Source of the DNA: Fibrella rubiginis
GTDB lineage: Bacteria; Bacteroidota; Bacteroidia; Cytophagales; Spirosomataceae
Assembly: GCF_017353185.1 (NCBI RefSeq)
Contig: NZ_JAFMYV010000002.1
Location: forward strand, 496,001-560,000
DNA: 64,000 nt
Reading direction: 5' to 3'
The notes below the pieces were generated by a model. That model was not told the origin of the DNA. It was given only the letters and a program-made list of their open reading frames with translations, and did not search any database. Of this stretch, positions 25,129 through 34,400 are shown in pieces; the stretch's first letter is position 1; each line of letters opens with the position of its first letter. The position numbers were made by a program, and so were the translations under genes.

Positions 25129-27873
25129 CTACTCTTTCTGCCGGTAATGCTCGGCGCGTTGCTGGCGGGGGTCGTCCATTTTGGGGACGTCGCCCATGAG
25201 GGGACCGCGTTGGATGGCGGGCCAGTCGAAGGTTTTTTTGTAATAGTCGAGGGCTTTTTGGGGGTTGAACACGCGGGCATCGGGTAGCACGGCGTCGTAG
25301 GGGGTAAAGTCGGGTTTGTCGGTGAAAAAATCCTGAGGCAGCGAAGCGGTCAGGTCGTAGTGGTTGACGTAGGGAACGCCCAGCAGGTTGTAGATCACTT
25401 TCAGGATAGAGCCGAAATTGGCGTGGGTGTGCGAGACGTAGTTGCGCTTCACATACGGCCCCGCCAGCATCAGCAGCGACCGGTGGGCATCCACGTGATC
25501 AACGCCGCCCTGCGGGTCGTCTTCGGTGATGATCACGAGCATGTTTTTCCAGTAGGGTGTCCGGCTCAAAAAGTGCAGCATCCGGCCTACAGCCAGGTCA
25601 TTATCAGCCATATAGCTCTGCAGGTACGGATACCCAAATGCCGGTCGGGGGCTGGCGCCGTGGTCGTTGGGGATCATCACCGTAAGCAACTGGGGTAGCG
25701 GCTGGGGCTTCCTGCCCAGCCATTTTTTGGTAAACTCGGTCGTGAATTGATCCATCCTGAACTGATCGGGAATGCTGGTGTTGTAGCCCGCGTAGTTGCG
25801 CGAGGTGTTGCGAAACGCGGCGTCGGGCATGGGGAACGAGACAGGGTGCGCCGTGCCGAAGGGGGTGTTGTGCGGTTCCTCAAACGACCCGGCGTATTCG
25901 TTGGCCTGCCCGAAATTGTAGAACCGGATGCGCCTGCGTTCCAGGGCCTCCCAGATGCCGCCGCGCTCGTTGTAATCTTCGGGGTCAATGGCCCCGGTCG
26001 TCTTCGGAAACCGCCGCCCCGGTGCCGCCGAAAACGCCTTGAATGTGCCCGTAGACGCCGCGTTGGCCTCTACCCACTCATTCGGAATGGTGCCCATCAT
26101 CCAGTGGTGCCCGTGAATACTGGCGTCGGAATCGCAGTAAAAATTGTCGGAAAACGCAAACTGGCCCGCGATGCGGCTGTGGTTGGGCATCACGTCAGCA
26201 CCCGTCAGGTAGACGGTATCTTTTTTACCACGCACCGTCACGCCGAGGCCAAACCGGGCCAGTGTACTATCACCGCGACCGGTGGGTAGTTGACCCAGCA
26301 CTTCGTCGTAGGTGCGATTTTCTTTGGTGATGTACACGATGTATCTGATCGCCGACGAGGGTAAACCCGGTACCATCGGCAGTACTTTCTGGCTCGTAGC
26401 CGCCTGCTGAACCGGTACCGTCTCGTAGGTATTGGCCAGCACCTGCCGGGTGTATTGCGCCAGCCGGGCGACGTCGGGAACGGGCACCGACTGAAACGTA
26501 CCCAATTGAATATCGCCGATATACGTTCCCTGCGGCGGTGCCACGAATCCTTTACCCCCGTTTGGTCCCGCCCCATACCCCCGCGCCGAGGTAATGTAGA
26601 GCGTGGTTTCGTCGGGCGAGAGCAGCACGCGGGTGGGTCCCCAGCCGGTGGGAATCAGGCCCTCCACCCTCCGGCTAGCCACGTCGACAACGGCCACGGC
26701 GTTGAAGGCCAGCAGAGCTACGTAGAGCGTTTTTTCGTCTTTCGTCAAACACAGGCCAAAGGGCATTAGCCCACGGAGTTTGTCGAGCACGGGCGGCGCA
26801 CCAAGCCGGGACAGGCGAAGCGGGATGGTGCCTACGATGCGGTGTTTTCGGTAGTCGATGATAGACAGATTGTCGTTGGTGGCGTTGGTGACGTAGGCCA
26901 GGTTTCGGCCTACGGCCAGCGAGTTGGGGCTGCTCCCTCCTACCACCTCGGCCTCTTCAATCATCTCGCCGATGCGTACGCCCGTTTTGTGCCGCGCCAC
27001 TACCCGGTTCGTCGCCAAGTCGATTGTCCAAACGCTCATGGCTTCGTCATCATTCGGGTCGCCGAGGCCGGGAATGTGCCGCCCCTCTATGTCCACCCCC
27101 TCCCGCGACGCTTTCGAGTGGGCTCCGTAGGCGGGAAATTTGAGCATCATGGTGTCGCGGTTGGTGGGCGTCACGCCGGGCACGAGCGGGTAGCTGTACT
27201 GGCCCACGTTGGCCACAAACGCCAGCTTTTGGTCGGGGCTGAGGCGCAGCCCAAACGGCTGCCTGCCCGTTGGTACAGAGGCGGTTAGCTTACGCGTATT
27301 CAGATCAATACGCACCAGTCGGAAGTTGGCCCGATCCAGTACCAGCAGTTCGTTTTTGGGCCCGTTCACCACCAGGTCCGACGTGAAACTGTCGGTATAG
27401 TTTTTGCCTGAAACGGCCCCGTTCAGGCTGATTTCCGCGATTTTGGTCCTGGTTGCCACCTCAAACACCAGCACACTGCCCTTGTCGCCCTGACTCAGGT
27501 ACGCTGTTTTGCCGTCGGGGCCAAACGCCACGCCCAGAAACGACCCGCCCGTGAGCAGCGATTGCGAGTCGGGCTGACCAAAAGCGGGCATCCGCGTCAG
27601 CACGGGCCGCGCCGAACCTGGCTGGCCTATGATGGAAAATACGCCGTCGTGCAGCACCAGCGCTGTTTGCCCGTCGGGGCTGAGGGCGAGGCCATAGGGA
27701 TCAGACGTGATGCGGATAGCGTGCCCGGCGGGGGTCACAAACCGCCCACTCGGCAGCACCGATACCCCCGCCGTGTCGATCTGGCAAAACCGGTTCCGCC
27801 CCGGCACCTGTAGCGTAGTTTTCTGGGCGAAGGCGGGGAGGGTTAGCAAGAAAAGGTAGAGGGTTTGTTTCAT
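25129..27873 (-). CDS. Exported YncE-like propeller fused to alkaline-phosphatase-superfamily phosphoesterase
   Basis: 914 residues. Signal peptide (YLFLLTLPAFAQ), then a seven-bladed YncE-like beta-propeller (~25-480; blades such as VANVGQYSYP, YVTNATNDNLSIIDY and TLYVALLAFNAVAVVDV). The C-terminal ~400 residues are a phosphoesterase (PF04185-like) domain: VYITKENRTYDEVLGQ with the nucleophile region, a GHHWMMGTIPNEW segment, MIPNDHGASPRP and ITEDDPQGGVDHVDAHRS with metal-binding Asp/His. It is probably a periplasmic hydrolase releasing phosphonates or phosphate from esters. It belongs by orientation and context to the phosphonate locus, though repeats separate it from both neighbours. The ATG at 27873 gives the signal peptide. 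Confidence 0.8.
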   Translation of the reverse strand: MKQTLYLFLLTLPAFAQKTTLQVPGRNRFCQIDTAGVSVLPSGRFVTPAGHAIRITSDPYGLALSPDGQTALVLHDGVFSIIGQPGSARPVLTRMPAFGQPDSQSLLTGGSFLGVAFGPDGKTAYLSQGDKGSVLVFEVATRTKIAEISLNGAVSGKNYTDSFTSDLVVNGPKNELLVLDRANFRLVRIDLNTRKLTASVPTGRQPFGLRLSPDQKLAFVANVGQYSYPLVPGVTPTNRDTMMLKFPAYGAHSKASREGVDIEGRHIPGLGDPNDDEAMSVWTIDLATNRVVARHKTGVRIGEMIEEAEVVGGSSPNSLAVGRNLAYVTNATNDNLSIIDYRKHRIVGTIPLRLSRLGAPPVLDKLRGLMPFGLCLTKDEKTLYVALLAFNAVAVVDVASRRVEGLIPTGWGPTRVLLSPDETTLYITSARGYGAGPNGGKGFVAPPQGTYIGDIQLGTFQSVPVPDVARLAQYTRQVLANTYETVPVQQAATSQKVLPMVPGLPSSAIRYIVYITKENRTYDEVLGQLPTGRGDSTLARFGLGVTVRGKKDTVYLTGADVMPNHSRIAGQFAFSDNFYCDSDASIHGHHWMMGTIPNEWVEANAASTGTFKAFSAAPGRRFPKTTGAIDPEDYNERGGIWEALERRRIRFYNFGQANEYAGSFEEPHNTPFGTAHPVSFPMPDAAFRNTSRNYAGYNTSIPDQFRMDQFTTEFTKKWLGRKPQPLPQLLTVMIPNDHGASPRPAFGYPYLQSYMADNDLAVGRMLHFLSRTPYWKNMLVIITEDDPQGGVDHVDAHRSLLMLAGPYVKRNYVSHTHANFGSILKVIYNLLGVPYVNHYDLTASLPQDFFTDKPDFTPYDAVLPDARVFNPQKALDYYKKTFDWPAIQRGPLMGDVPKMDDPRQQRAEHYRQKE

Positions 27874-27924
27874 GCTTTTTATGGTTTCGGTTTGCTGAGT
27901 GTGGGCGGCGCTTCGCCTAGGCGT

Positions 27925-28247
27925 CCCCGACAAGCTCAGGGTGACGACGACGTTGATTCAATTCAAGAGCCTGTCTTATTTGCTCCGTTGTCGCTCGGCT
28001 CATGCCGAGTGACGGATATCTAAGGGCCTCCGGCCCGTAGCTTGAACTTGAACGATGTAGGCCCAGGTGTCTCAACGTTGCATTACGGGCCAGAGGCCCT
28101 TAGATATGGGTCACTCGGCAGGAGCCGAGCGACAACGGAGACGACGTTGATTCAATTCAAGAACCTATCTTATTTGCTTGTCACCCTGAGCTTGTCGGGG
28201 ACCGCACCGGCGGACCGGCCTAGTCGAAGGGCCTAGAGCGCGAAGCC
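27925..28247. repeat. Compound repeat enclosing 154-bp palindromic element copy B
   Basis: Nested layers: CCCCGACAAGCTCAGGGTGA at 27925 pairs with its complement ending at 28200. Inside it, 39-bp direct repeats with two mismatches (27946-27984 and 28140-28178) flank element copy B (27985-28138). The core CCTAGAGCGCGAAGCC lies at 28232-28247. Copy B's loop is inverted relative to copies A and C. Confidence 0.9.
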
Positions 28248-28274
28248 GACCATGCGCAAAACTCTACTCCCACC

Positions 28275-28853
28275 TCAGCCAATCGAAGACAGCAAACCGT
28301 AGACCAAAGACAAATAATGCTCCAGCCCCGGCGTGGCGTGGTTTGTTCGTTTGGCGGCTTCGTCCCAGCGGCGTACCTGGATGATCTGGTCAACATACGG
28401 ATTCGCTTCAAACGCCTGCGCCTCGTCGCTGCTCATCGGGCCACCCTGATACAGTAACGTCTGGCGACTGGCATCAGACAGTCGGGCGAGGTAATCGGGG
28501 TATTTGGCTGTCAGGTACCGTTTGGCGTTGACGTGGTGGCGGATCAGCTGCGTCACCGCGGCAGGAAAACCGCGTTGTTCGAGCCAGACAGCACCCAGCG
28601 TTTCGTGATCCATGCGGCCAAACTCCGCCATAAAATCAGCGGCAGTTTCGCCAGGCAGCAGGTGACCAATGTCGTGCAGAAACGCCGCTACCACGGTAGC
28701 TCGGTCGGCCCCGGCCTGCTCGGCCAGTTGGGCGCATTGCAGCGCGTGTTCGAGTTGGGTGACGGGTTCACCTACGTAATCGGCCCCGCCGCCGTGCACA
28801 AGCAGGTCACGAATCTGGGCCGCGGCTGTTTCAGGCGAAGAGTTGGCGGACAT
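28275..28853 (-). CDS. PhnZ-type HD-domain di-iron oxygenase
   Basis: 192 residues. All residues known for PhnZ function can be placed with matching spacing: Tyr26 and Glu29 (lid pair, in YVGE), His36, His60-Asp61 in FLHDIGH, His83, His107 and Asp164. PhnZ uses a mixed-valent di-iron centre and O2 to cleave the C-P bond of 1-hydroxyphosphonates, giving a carboxylic acid and phosphate. It belongs to the phosphonate-degradation HDIG group (TIGR03276-like). The start at 28853 lies within the end of the metallophosphoesterase gene (23-nt overlap), indicating coupling. No PhnY-type hydroxylase is in the window, so its substrate may be a different hydroxyphosphonate or PhnY may lie elsewhere. Confidence 0.85.
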   Translation of the reverse strand: MSANSSPETAAAQIRDLLVHGGGADYVGEPVTQLEHALQCAQLAEQAGADRATVVAAFLHDIGHLLPGETAADFMAEFGRMDHETLGAVWLEQRGFPAAVTQLIRHHVNAKRYLTAKYPDYLARLSDASRQTLLYQGGPMSSDEAQAFEANPYVDQIIQVRRWDEAAKRTNHATPGLEHYLSLVYGLLSSIG

Positions 28854-29760
28854 AGGTTCGGTCGAAACTGCCATCGGTATAGAGGTCAATGAGGGCGTAG
28901 CCAGCGGGGGTTTCGTGGTAATAGTCGGCGTTCCACCAGTTGCCACTCACGGCCCCGTTGCAGCAGTAGGTTACGTCGTTGTATTCCGACCGGTCCAGCA
29001 GATGCATATGTCCGCTCAGGGCCAGTTTCACATTGGGATGCTGGTGGAATAGTGCGAACAGACGCGTGGCGTCGGTATGCACCCAACTGCCGGGGATGGC
29101 CCAATTACCGCCTTTTACGTTGGTTGAGTCGTAGAAAGCGGTGGCCGACAAAATCGGAATGTGCGACAGTAGCAGCACGGGCGTGGTGGCGGGCACGGTA
29201 GCCAGTTCCTTTTCCAGCCAGGCAAACTGTGGTTCGTCGAGGTGGGCGGTATACCAGCTTCCGTCGGGCTTAGTCTGTACGCTGTCGAGGACAATGAAGT
29301 ACCAGCCGTTTCGGGCAAAGCTGTAGTACCGGTTGGGTAGTCCAAGCACCTCCTGCACCCACGCCTTGCCGTAGCGGGCATCGGCTTTGGCGTCGGGCAG
29401 CCCCCATACGTCGTGGTTGCCGATGCAGTAGTTGATGGGCAAGGCGTTATCGGCTTTTACTACCTGCTGCCACGCCTGCCACTGCGCCGCCACGGCTGTT
29501 TTGTCGCGCCCCAGCGCGTCCATGATCACGTCGCCGCCGTGAAGGATAAAGGCGGGTTTGTCGGCCTGATTTTGCAGGTGATGCAAACAGGCCGCCACGG
29601 CCTTCATGGGCTTGGCGTCGGGCGTCAGGTGTGTATCGCCGATGTAGGCAAAGCGCACCGCCCGCGTTTTTTGGGGCGCTGTTTTTTCGACAGAAAACGA
29701 TGTCAGCGGCAGCAGCGCCGCCGACTTGAGCAGGTCGCGACGGGAAGTAAGGTTTGGCAT
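28831..29760 (-). CDS. Tat-exported calcineurin-like metallophosphoesterase
   Basis: 309 residues. The N-terminus has a twin-arginine signal (SRRDLLKSAALLPL). The metallophosphoesterase motifs are in order: GDTHLTPD, GGDVIMD, GNHD and the C-terminal SGHMHLLDR, which bind a di-metal centre. It is expected in the periplasm as a phosphodiesterase or phosphatase. It lies 10 nt after the SusD gene and overlaps the PhnZ-like gene, so it most likely frees a phosphonate or phosphate from a diester captured by SusC/SusD. The substrate is inferred only from context. Confidence 0.82.
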   Translation of the reverse strand: MPNLTSRRDLLKSAALLPLTSFSVEKTAPQKTRAVRFAYIGDTHLTPDAKPMKAVAACLHHLQNQADKPAFILHGGDVIMDALGRDKTAVAAQWQAWQQVVKADNALPINYCIGNHDVWGLPDAKADARYGKAWVQEVLGLPNRYYSFARNGWYFIVLDSVQTKPDGSWYTAHLDEPQFAWLEKELATVPATTPVLLLSHIPILSATAFYDSTNVKGGNWAIPGSWVHTDATRLFALFHQHPNVKLALSGHMHLLDRSEYNDVTYCCNGAVSGNWWNADYYHETPAGYALIDLYTDGSFDRTYVRQLFA

Positions 29761-29770
29761 AAGAACGGGG

Positions 29771-31351
29771 CTATTTTAACAGCCACATGGCGGCGTTAAT
29801 ATCGTCGTTTCCGCTGTATTGACTATCAAGGGCCTGTTTTAAATTGGTGCCGTTGGTGGTGCGTTCGGAGGTGGGGTACTGCCAGCGCTTGGGAATGCGT
29901 TGCGAATTGCCCGTGCCGACACCCGTCAGAAACGCGGGTACGCCCGTGCGCCGCTGGTTGAACCAGGCTTCCAGGCCCGACCCCTGCGCAAAGGCAAGGT
30001 ATTTCTGGGTCAGAATCTGCTTCAGTCCTGCCGCCGTATTGCCGGCGTAGGCCACCCCCGGCTGCGCGTAGTACGTGGCAAAATTCACCGGCACCGAATA
30101 GCTGTTAAACTCTTTATAACCACCGTCTTTCGAGAAAAATACGTCGTTGTTACCATCTTTCAATCCGTAAAAGGCCCACGACGTCAGTATCCCTTTTTTG
30201 TACAATTCTTCCGCCGTGCCCAGCGCCGTAGCCGCCGACCAGCCCCGGTTAATGCCTTCGGCTATGGTGAAGCACTGTTCGGCGTAGCCCAACAGCACAT
30301 ACGGCTCGGCAGTGTAGGTGCTGTAATAGCGCTTCCGGTTCTGAAACGAGTACTCTCCCTTATTGGCCTTCGCCGACATATCGGCCAGGTCTTCGCCCGA
30401 CGATGCCCCTACGAAGGCCCCAAAATCGGTTGGTTTCAGACCCGCCGCCAGTTTGGCCGGGGCGGGTTCGGCCACCACAAACGTACGCGGGTCGCTCAGG
30501 CTCGTAAGCAATCCCAGGTAGGTGGCGGCCATGTTTTCGCGGGTGGCGTTCTGCCCGAAATTATCCGGGCTTCGGCTGTATTTGTTGGTCGTACTGTTGA
30601 ACAGGTATTGCCAGTTGTCGCCCTCGTTGGTGAGCAGGGGGAACTTGGCGGGGTTGGCCAGCACCTCGGCAAAGCGCGTTTTTATGGCCAAGTCGGTGTC
30701 TGTTTCTTTGTTGCTTAGGCTGATCAGTACCCGCAATTTGTAGCTATTGACCAGCTTTTGCCATTTGCGCAGGTCATTGCCATAGTAGATGTCGCCCGCC
30801 AGTGCGTTGTCGCCTTTGGCAATCAGGGCAGTCATGTCGGCGTTGGCTTCGTCGAGCCACTTCAGGATCTGTACATAGACCGCTTTCTGGCTGTCATATT
30901 TGGGGGCGGTATTGTCGAGGCCCTTCAGGGCGTCGGTCAGGGGCAGATCGCCTACGCGGCGGGTCATGTCTTCGTAGAAATAGGCCCGGAAAAATTTACC
31001 CAGCGCGGCGTAGGCATTTACCTCTGGCAATCCCACCCGGCGGGCTTCCTGCTCCATTTTCACCACGTTCTTCAGCGTTGTGTAGCGCAGCGGTGCCGCC
31101 GTCCAGCTATACTCGTTGGTAGCGTAGTAGTTGTAGTTGCTGGCGTAGAACTGGTTCCAGCGCTGCTCGTCGTCCCAGGCACTGCCCGTAGCGTCGAACA
31201 CGTCGGCCAAGACGCCCTTCAGCACGAGCGAGGCCGGGGCGTTGACGGGCCGGTTCGGGTCTTTTTCCAGTTCATCGAACGGCTTCTCGCAACCCGACAA
31301 CGTTAGTACCAGCAACAAGAATGAGCTGATATATAGATGGTTGAGTTTCAT
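29771..31351 (-). CDS. SusD/RagB-family outer-membrane lipoprotein
   Basis: 526 residues, the extracellular substrate-binding lid of a SusC/SusD importer. The lipobox LTLSGC (lipidated Cys21) is followed by the KDPNRP motif of the SusD-like_2 group. Helical TPR-like elements run to the C-terminus, where WQYPTSERTTN and DINAAMWLLK are typical ends. It follows SusC by 105 nt and precedes the metallophosphoesterase by 10 nt. A SusD pair in a phosphonate-type gene cluster, without glycoside hydrolases, is unusual and suggests an organophosphorus ligand. Confidence 0.88.
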   Translation of the reverse strand: MKLNHLYISSFLLLVLTLSGCEKPFDELEKDPNRPVNAPASLVLKGVLADVFDATGSAWDDEQRWNQFYASNYNYYATNEYSWTAAPLRYTTLKNVVKMEQEARRVGLPEVNAYAALGKFFRAYFYEDMTRRVGDLPLTDALKGLDNTAPKYDSQKAVYVQILKWLDEANADMTALIAKGDNALAGDIYYGNDLRKWQKLVNSYKLRVLISLSNKETDTDLAIKTRFAEVLANPAKFPLLTNEGDNWQYLFNSTTNKYSRSPDNFGQNATRENMAATYLGLLTSLSDPRTFVVAEPAPAKLAAGLKPTDFGAFVGASSGEDLADMSAKANKGEYSFQNRKRYYSTYTAEPYVLLGYAEQCFTIAEGINRGWSAATALGTAEELYKKGILTSWAFYGLKDGNNDVFFSKDGGYKEFNSYSVPVNFATYYAQPGVAYAGNTAAGLKQILTQKYLAFAQGSGLEAWFNQRRTGVPAFLTGVGTGNSQRIPKRWQYPTSERTTNGTNLKQALDSQYSGNDDINAAMWLLK

Positions 31352-31365
31352 AAAATTTTCTGTTT

Positions 31366-31456
31366 TCAGTTTACCGTTTCCAGTTTACCGTTTTCTGATG
31401 CAGTCCAGGCTAAGGCGCGAAGCAACTGAAAACGGCAAACCGAAGACTGAAAACTG
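31366..31456. repeat. Imperfect heptad inverted repeat between SusC and SusD genes
   Basis: On the minus strand, 7-nt units close to CAGTTTT/CCGTTTT begin immediately after the SusC TAA and run into GTTGCTTCGCG. The opposite arm (31360-31398) has complementary heptads but one extra unit, so pairing is imperfect. Confidence 0.75.
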
Positions 31457-34400
31457 TTAAAATGTGAGGTTCAAATTGAGGCCGTAGCGGCGGGTGGTAG
31501 GCGTTTGCAGGTCTGAGCTGCCGTTGCCGATGAACTGATCGAGGTCGATGTCTTTTTTCTCGGCGAAGTAGAGCAGGTTACGCCCCACCAGCGAGATCGA
31601 CGCCTGCCGGATGCCCACCCGGCTCAGAAACGATTGAGGCAGTGCGTAACCAATAGTTACCTCGCGCAGTTTGGCAAACGAGCGCGACATCAGATTTCCG
31701 CCACTTGGGCTGTAGCGGCGGCTGATGTAGTCCTGGAGATAGGTCTTGGTAGCGTTGGGCACGAAGGTTAACTCGCCAAAATTCAGCACGTTACCGTCGG
31801 CATCGTAGTTCAGCGCACCGTTAGCCAGTTGAACCCCTTCGCCCAGATACGATTTGATACCCTGTACATCCTGCTGCCGGGCAATGCCCATAGCTCCCTC
31901 CACGGTTTGAATGTGCCGCCCACCCCGGAACGTCTGCCGCTGAATGTAGTTGGCAATTACGCCTCCCACGCGCCCGTCGAACTGGAAGCTGAACGTGAGG
32001 TTTTTGTAGCCAAACCGGTTGTTGATGCCCCAGGTAAAGTCGGGATTGATGTTGCCCAGGTACTGCGCCACCGGGTTGATAATGGGCCGTCCACCGGCGT
32101 CATTCACCAGTTGCCCGTCGGGGGTGCGCACAAACGTCTGGGAGTAATATTTGTCCGTCCGGTCGCCTACTTTAAAGAACGTATTGAGCGTGTTTACGCC
32201 GGGATAGATGTCGGTGTACCGCTCCTGAAACGTGGCGTAGTTGGCCACTACATCCCAGCTTAATCCCGCCGTTTGCAACGCCTTACCCGTCACCGAAATC
32301 TCCAGTCCTTTCTTCTGCGTGTTGATGCCATTGACCAGCACCGACGTGTAACCCGTTGTCTGTGAAAGGGGTAACTGAAAAATACGCGGCCCGTCGTTGC
32401 TCACGTAATAGGCCACGTCAACCGCCAGGCGATTCTTCAGCAGCCGCAGGTCGAGGCCAATTTCGGTTTGTGATGTCGAGTTGGGCTTAATGTCGGTGTT
32501 GTTGAGCGTGTTGGTGAAATAGGCGCCCGGCTGGTTGTTATATACCAGCGGCGTGCTGTACACCGCCGAGTTCTGGTACGTCGGCCCGTCGTACGACGAC
32601 GCGTAGTTGTCGCCGTAGCCCAGCGGGAACGAGGCCCCCGGCGTGGCCCCGATGGTTGAGGCCGTCAGCGCGTCTTTCACGTTGGCATAGGAGGCCCGCA
32701 GTTTCAGAAACGAGATGACGGTGGGCAGGGTAAACAGGTCCGAAAATACCGTGCTGAGGGCTACTGAGGGGTAAAAGAAGGTGTTGTTGCCCCTGGGCAG
32801 GGTCGAGAGCTTGTCCACGCGGCCCGTGGTGGAGAGTGTCAGCCAGTCGCGGAAGGTGAGGTCGGCAGAATAATAGGCCGAGTTCACGCGCATGTCGGCG
32901 GTGTAGTTGCTGAAGAATCCGGGGTTGGCCGAATTGGCAAAATTGTACACGCCCGGCACGTTGAGGTAGTTGGTGGTGGCGTAGTTTGCGTTATAGTTGA
33001 ACACCCGCAGGTTGCCCCCACCAATGGCCGACACGTCCAGTAGCGACCCGATCTTGTGGTTATACCGAATGAGCAAGTCCGTATTACTGTCGAACAGGTT
33101 GCGGCGGTCTTCGCGGTAATCGCCCCGCCCCTCTTCGCGGCCATAGACCGTGGCCGAGTACGGAAACTTCTCGGTCCGCAGCAAATTATAGGCCGATAGC
33201 TGCGTGCGCAGGGTAGCCTCCAGCCCGTCGGCGATGCGGTAGCGCAACGAGGTTTGGCCGATGATATCGGTCTTGTAATGCCCCCGCAGCCACTCTTTCG
33301 ACACAAACCAGGGGTTATTGTAGCGCTGGTATTCGGCGTAAATCTGCTGCACGCCTTCTTTGCCCGGCTGCCAGTAGTTTTTCATGTCGTCGACGTTCCA
33401 GTCGGCACCACCCCAGATTACCATATTGTAGATCAGTGAGTTAGGGCCGTAGTTCACGTCAGGGTAGTTAGGCGTATACTGCCGGTTTAGCTGCAAATCG
33501 CCCTCAAACCGCAGCCGGTCGGTGAAGTTATAGCCCGTAGTAACCTTGAAGTTGGTGCTGTTCAACTGCGTGTTGGGCACAATGCCGCGCTGGTAGGTAT
33601 GCGAAAGCGAAAACCGTAGATCGTACTTCTCGCCCGTCGATGAGATGGCGACGTTGTTGGTCGACAAAATGCCCGCCTGCAAAAACCGCGTCAGGTTGTC
33701 TTTGCCGCGCGGAAGCCAGGGCGTGGGCGTCCGTTTGCCCGTAGTGGGGTCAACGGGGCTGTCGTATTGGGGCAGCAGTCGCCCATCGAGGGGTGGCCCC
33801 CAGATGTCGTAGTCGCCGTCGTTTTTGCCGTTGCCTTTGCCGTCTACGAACTCATACACGCCGTGGTCGCCGGGGCCGTAGAGGTCCTGCACTTTTGGAA
33901 TGGCCAGGAAGCCGTTCTCCACCATCTGACTCGTATTTACGTCGACCTGAAAACCGCGTTTGTCTTTGCTGCCGCGTTTGGTAGTGATCAGAATAGCCCC
34001 GTTTTTTCCCCGAAAACCGTACAGGGCCGACGCCGAGGCCCCTTTCAGCACCGAATAGGTGTCGATATCGTCGGGGCTGATGTTCCAGGTATCGGAGTTG
34101 ATCGGCACGCCATCCACCACAAACAGCACGTCGGTGTTGCCCCGTAGCTGAATGATGGGGCGGCGCAGGAGTTCGGCCGACGTGGCAATGTTGAGGCCCG
34201 CCACCTTCCCCACCAGCGAGTTGATGGGGTTGGGTTCACGCGCTTTGATCACCGACGCCCCGTCGACGTTTTGAATGGACACGCCCACGTTGCGCACGTC
34301 TTTCCTGACGCCCAGGGCTGTCACCACAAATTCAGACAGTTGTTGCGCGTCTTCGGCCAGGCTCACGTCGACCGTGCTACGGTTGTTGAGCATCACTTCC

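Noticed and set aside
27925..28247. Insertion sequence
   Set aside because: Direct repeats and palindromic ends are present, but there is no transposase coding capacity.
31366..31456. Strong terminator splitting SusC from SusD
   Set aside because: Pairing is imperfect and no U-run is evident; SusC/SusD are expected to be co-expressed, so I list it only as a repeat.
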